24,214 bases of DNA, taken from Clostridiales bacterium (GTDB lineage: Bacteria; Bacillota; Clostridia; Oscillospirales; Butyricicoccaceae). This document shows, piece by piece, positions 21,293 to 24,214 of this stretch (the stretch's first letter is position 1; every line of letters starts with the position of its first letter). Both the position numbers and the translations under genes were made by a program. The notes beneath the pieces are model-generated. The model saw nothing but the letters and a program-made list of their open reading frames with translations, was not told where the DNA came from and did not search any database. The DNA lies in assembly GCA_019420045.1 (NCBI GenBank), contig JAHZHY010000168.1, positions 12,315-36,528 on the forward strand. The letters are read 5' to 3'.

Positions 21293-23866
21293 ATGAAAAC
21301 CAAATTCAATGTGACCGGCATGACCTGTTCGGCCTGTTCCGCCCATGTGGACAAAAGTGTGCGGAAGCTGGAGGGCGTCAGCGATGTCAATGTGAATCTG
21401 CTGGCCAATACCATGGTGGTGGATTATGACGAAAAGGCCGTCACCACAGATGAGATTATCAAGGCGGTGGAAAAGGGCGGCTATGGAGCCAGTCTGCCCA
21501 CAGTTTCTGCCGGGGAAGCGCCTCGTCAGAGTGCAGTGGAGCAGGCCAAGGAAGAGACGCGGAAGGTAAAGGTGCGGCTCATTGTTTCCTTTGTCTTTAT
21601 GATCCCCCTGTTTTATCTGGCTATGGGCCATATGATGTCCTGGCCGCTGCCGGCATTTTTCCTGGGGGAGGAAAATGCGCTCACCTATGCCTTTACCCAA
21701 TTCCTTCTCTGTTTGCCGGTGGCCTATGTGAACCGGAAGTACTTTATCAATGGGTTCAAGACTTTGGCCCGGCGCAGTCCCAATATGGACTCCCTCATCG
21801 CCATTGGCAGCACAGCCGCCATTGTCTATGGAATCTACGCCATCTATAAGATCGGCTGGGGCCTGGGCCATGGGGACAGCCACATGGTGCATCAGTATTC
21901 CATGGATCTGTATTTTGAAACTTCGGCCATGATCCTGGCCCTGATCACCCTGGGCAAATTCCTGGAAAGCCGCAGTAAGGGCCAAACCTCGGAAGCCATT
22001 ACCAAGCTGATGGATCTGGCTCCCAAAACCGCCACCGTGGAGCGGGACGGGCAGGAAGTGGAGATCCCGGTGGAGCAGGTGCAGGCCGGGGATATTCTGG
22101 TGGTGCGGCCGGGACAGAGCCTGCCGGTGGACGGTGTCATCACAGAGGGCACCACCGCCATCGACGAGTCGGCCCTCACCGGAGAGAGCATCCCGGTGGA
22201 AAAAGGGCCGGGGGACCGGGTCACCGGGGCATCCATCAACAAAACTGGCTTTTTCAAGTTCCGGGCTGACAAGGTGGGGCAGGATACCGCCCTTCAGCAG
22301 ATCATCCGTTTGGTGGAAGAGGCTGGGGCCAGCAAAGCCCCCATTGCCAAACTGGCCGACAAAGTCAGCGGCGTCTTTGTGCCTGCGGTGATCGCCATTG
22401 CTCTTCTGACCTTTGCCGTCTGGCTGCTCATGGGAAAGAGCTTTGAATTTGCCATGTCTATGGGTATCGGTGTGCTGGTGATCTCCTGTCCCTGTGCTTT
22501 GGGCCTGGCCACTCCCACTGCCATTATGGTGGGAACCGGCAAGGGGGCCGAGCAGGGCATCCTGGTGCGTTCGGCCCAGGCTTTGGAGATCGCCCGCACG
22601 GTGGATACCGTGGTGCTGGACAAAACAGGCACCGTCACAAAGGGAAAACCCCAGGTGACTCAGGTTATTCCCGCCCCTGGCGTTGCGGAAGAGGAACTTT
22701 TGCAGCTGGCCGCCGCCCTGGAACGGCCTTCGGAGCATCCTTTGGCCGAAGCGGTGCTGGTGTATACCGGTGAGAAGGGATTTTGCCCTGTGCCGGTGGA
22801 GGATTTTGCCGCTTTGTCCGGACGGGGCGCCAAGGGGAAACTCCAGGGAGAAACCGCCCTGGCTGGCAATCTCTTGCTGATGCAGGAAGAGGGGATTGAT
22901 CCGGGAGATCTGGCCCAGGCTGGTGAAAAGCTGGCACAAAAGGGGAATACCCCCTTGTATTTTGCCTGGAAGGGCCGTATCATGGGATTGATCGCCGTGG
23001 CCGATGTGATCAAGGATACCAGTCCCAAGGCAGTAAAAGAACTGGAAAAGATGGGAATTCAGGTGGTCATGCTCACCGGAGACAACGAGGTCACCGCACA
23101 GGCCATCGGAAAGGCTGCCGGTATCAGCAAAGTCATCGCCGGTGTGATGCCCCAGGACAAGGAGCGCCATGTGCGCCAGCTTCAGGAGCAAGGGCATATG
23201 GTGGCTATGGTGGGCGATGGCATCAACGATGCCCCTGCCCTGGCTCGGGCCGATGTGGGAATTGCCATTGGCGCCGGTACCGATGTGGCCATCGAATCGG
23301 CCGATGTGGTGCTGATGCATTCCGATCTGATGGATGTGCCCGCCGCCATTCAGCTGTCCCGAGCCACCATCCGCAATGTGAAGCAGAACCTCTTCTGGGC
23401 GTTGCTCTATAACAGCATCGGCATCCCCTTGGCTGCCGGTGCGCTCTATCCCGCCTTTGGCCTGCGGCTCAATCCCATGTTCGGCGCCGCCGCCATGAGC
23501 ATGAGCTCGGTGTGTGTGGTCAGCAACGCCCTGCGGCTGAAATTTTTCCGGCCCCGGTTTGATGAGGAAGTAGTGCCTGCTGAAAACCAGCAAGAAGTTG
23601 AAATTATCAATACAAATAGTATAGAAAAAGAAGAAAATCACGAAAGCGAGGAAAAACCAATGAAAAAGACCATCATGATCCAGGGTATGATGTGCCCCAA
23701 CTGTGTGAAGCATGTGAAGAACGCCCTCAGCGCCTTGCCTGGCTGCCAGGTGGAAGTGGACCTGGAAAAGGGCATGGCCCAGGTGGAGATGAGTCAGCCT
23801 GTGTCCGATGATACCCTGCGCCAGGCCGTCACCGACGCCGGCTACACCGTCACGGAGATCCGCTGA
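21293..23866 (+). CDS. copA: Copper-exporting P1B-type ATPase CopA with a fused C-terminal CopZ-like domain
   Basis: An 857-residue Cu(I) efflux ATPase. The N-terminal heavy-metal domain has GMTCSAC (Cys12, Cys15). The membrane metal site is CPC (Cys399-Pro-Cys401), the phosphorylated residue is Asp443 in DKTGT, the P1B SEHPLAEA motif is present, and the hinge is GDGINDAP (Asp642). The usual end falls near residue 760. An acidic, Asn/Glu-rich, AT-rich linker (about 761-789) then leads to a second heavy-metal domain (790-857) with GMMCPNC (Cys801, Cys804). A C-terminal metal domain is unusual: most Gram-positive CopAs keep both at the N-terminus and have a separate CopZ. An in-frame ATG at 23660 could give free CopZ. 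The csoR start overlaps the stop by one base. Confidence 0.95.
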   Translation: MKTKFNVTGMTCSACSAHVDKSVRKLEGVSDVNVNLLANTMVVDYDEKAVTTDEIIKAVEKGGYGASLPTVSAGEAPRQSAVEQAKEETRKVKVRLIVSFVFMIPLFYLAMGHMMSWPLPAFFLGEENALTYAFTQFLLCLPVAYVNRKYFINGFKTLARRSPNMDSLIAIGSTAAIVYGIYAIYKIGWGLGHGDSHMVHQYSMDLYFETSAMILALITLGKFLESRSKGQTSEAITKLMDLAPKTATVERDGQEVEIPVEQVQAGDILVVRPGQSLPVDGVITEGTTAIDESALTGESIPVEKGPGDRVTGASINKTGFFKFRADKVGQDTALQQIIRLVEEAGASKAPIAKLADKVSGVFVPAVIAIALLTFAVWLLMGKSFEFAMSMGIGVLVISCPCALGLATPTAIMVGTGKGAEQGILVRSAQALEIARTVDTVVLDKTGTVTKGKPQVTQVIPAPGVAEEELLQLAAALERPSEHPLAEAVLVYTGEKGFCPVPVEDFAALSGRGAKGKLQGETALAGNLLLMQEEGIDPGDLAQAGEKLAQKGNTPLYFAWKGRIMGLIAVADVIKDTSPKAVKELEKMGIQVVMLTGDNEVTAQAIGKAAGISKVIAGVMPQDKERHVRQLQEQGHMVAMVGDGINDAPALARADVGIAIGAGTDVAIESADVVLMHSDLMDVPAAIQLSRATIRNVKQNLFWALLYNSIGIPLAAGALYPAFGLRLNPMFGAAAMSMSSVCVVSNALRLKFFRPRFDEEVVPAENQQEVEIINTNSIEKEENHESEEKPMKKTIMIQGMMCPNCVKHVKNALSALPGCQVEVDLEKGMAQVEMSQPVSDDTLRQAVTDAGYTVTEIR
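23660..23866 (+). CDS. Possible separately translated CopZ-like copper chaperone (internal start in copA)
   Basis: An ATG at 23660, in the copA frame, would produce 68 residues: a complete heavy-metal-associated domain starting MKKTIMIQGMMCPNC. GCGAGG lies about eight bases before it and the preceding bases are A-rich and unstructured, as at real ribosome sites. CopZ proteins are normally about 68-70 residues and begin at this point. Independent translation is inferred, not shown; the same residues are also the C-terminus of the full-length protein. Confidence 0.4.
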   Translation: MKKTIMIQGMMCPNCVKHVKNALSALPGCQVEVDLEKGMAQVEMSQPVSDDTLRQAVTDAGYTVTEIR

Positions 23867-24132
23867 TGCAGGCCGACCGGCAAAAGGTAGAGCGGCTGCT
23901 CAAGACAGCCCGGGGCCAGCTGGACGGCATCCTGAAAATGGTGGAGGAAAACCGGTATTGCATGGACATCTCCAATCAGATCATGGCTACCCAGGCCATT
24001 CTGCATCGGGTGAACCGGGAGATCCTCCAGGCCCATTTGCAGCACTGCGTCCGCCAGTCCCTGGAGACCGGAGAGGATAGCCAGCAGAAGATCGACGAAC
24101 TGATGGCCCTGTTTGACAAAGCGGTGTTTTAA
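23866..24132 (+). CDS. csoR: Copper-sensing repressor CsoR
   Basis: An 88-residue all-helical CsoR/RcnR-family repressor. The Cu(I) ligands Cys32, His57 and Cys61 have exactly the spacing of characterised CsoR (Cys, +25 His, +4 Cys), which separates it from RcnR (nickel) and FrmR (formaldehyde) types. Copper binding releases it from the GC-rich operator upstream of copA. The ATG overlaps the copA stop (TGATG), so it is translationally coupled and feedback-regulated as the last gene of the operon. No terminator is visible before the putative insertion-sequence end. Confidence 0.93.
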   Translation: MQADRQKVERLLKTARGQLDGILKMVEENRYCMDISNQIMATQAILHRVNREILQAHLQHCVRQSLETGEDSQQKIDELMALFDKAVF

Positions 24133-24159
24133 AATGAAATAAAAAAGCACTCCTGAAAA

Positions 24160-24214
24160 TGAACTGGACCAGTAAAAACGGACAATAGACAAAAAGCCCC
24201 CTAATGTAGGAGAA
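24160..24214 (+). mobile_element. Possible left end of an IS3-family (IS150-like) insertion sequence, cut by the window edge
   Basis: The sequence from TGAACTGGACC onward, with GGACAATAGAC and then GCCCCCTAATGTAGGAG, resembles the terminal inverted repeat and leader of IS150-group IS3 elements, which begin TG-n-ACTG-n-ACC and often have GGAC and GCCCCC further in. The final AGGAGAA could be the ribosome site of the first transposase frame just beyond the window. No transposase or matching right end is in view, so this is by resemblance only. Confidence 0.45.

Noticed and set aside
20285..23713. A 1142-codon open frame on the minus strand running through the antisense of copA
   Set aside because: Only the last 282 codons (from ATG at 21130, with a ribosome site) look like protein. 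The upstream part is the exact antisense phase of copA and is His/Gly/Gln-rich, an artefact of codon bias.

Overview
The window reads as chromosome of a Gram-positive, anaerobic-type Bacillota, most likely class Clostridia and perhaps an Oscillospirales/Ruminococcaceae-like gut bacterium. The grounds are a dlt (teichoic-acid D-alanylation) operon, strong AGGAGG-type ribosome binding sites, sigma-A-like promoters, G/C-rich third codon positions and the family content. The genus cannot be fixed from sequence alone. No phage, CRISPR array or rRNA is visible.

Layout. 58-3540: a parA-parB partition operon with a large membrane-anchored unknown protein, closed by a strong terminator. 3549-5121: a putative ABC-transporter type IV membrane protein, a CPBP/CAAX-type membrane protease, and a tRNA-Ser(UGA) with its own promoter and terminator. 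5129-9342 (minus): dltA-dltB-dltC-dltD, followed by a short, easily missed dltX-like gene that overlaps the end of dltD. 9480-13566: D-serine dehydratase (dsdA), then two closely related tandem amidohydrolases. dsdA and the first amidohydrolase have similar palindromes inside their promoter spacers. 13605-17056: an OmpR-type response regulator and its histidine kinase, then a lipoprotein with three PepSY repeats, whose promoter carries an 11-bp-spaced direct repeat, and a small membrane protein. 17063-18882 (minus): a DUF3298/RsiV-like lipoprotein and a zinc-ribbon protein. 18927-20286: a VOC/glyoxalase-like protein and NudC. 20285-21183 (minus): an unknown single-pass membrane protein. 21196-24132: a copper operon, namely a CsoR-type operator, CopA with a second CopZ-like metal-binding domain fused at its C-terminus, and csoR. 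24160-24214: what looks like the left end of an IS3-family insertion sequence running off the window.

How parts work together. DltA charges DltC with D-alanine; DltB, DltX and DltD pass it to lipoteichoic acid outside the cell. DsdA removes D-serine and is transcribed away from the dlt operon across a shared 264-bp region. CsoR should release the GC-rich operator when Cu(I) is bound, inducing CopA for export. The two-component system probably controls the adjacent PepSY lipoprotein.

Most of the window is ordinary core and housekeeping DNA. I do not see a wholly new system. The best leads are the distal dltX, the copA-copZ fusion with a possible internal start, a 34-bp promoter shared by parA and the zinc-ribbon gene, the candidate response-regulator operator, and the shared dsdA/amidohydrolase palindrome.
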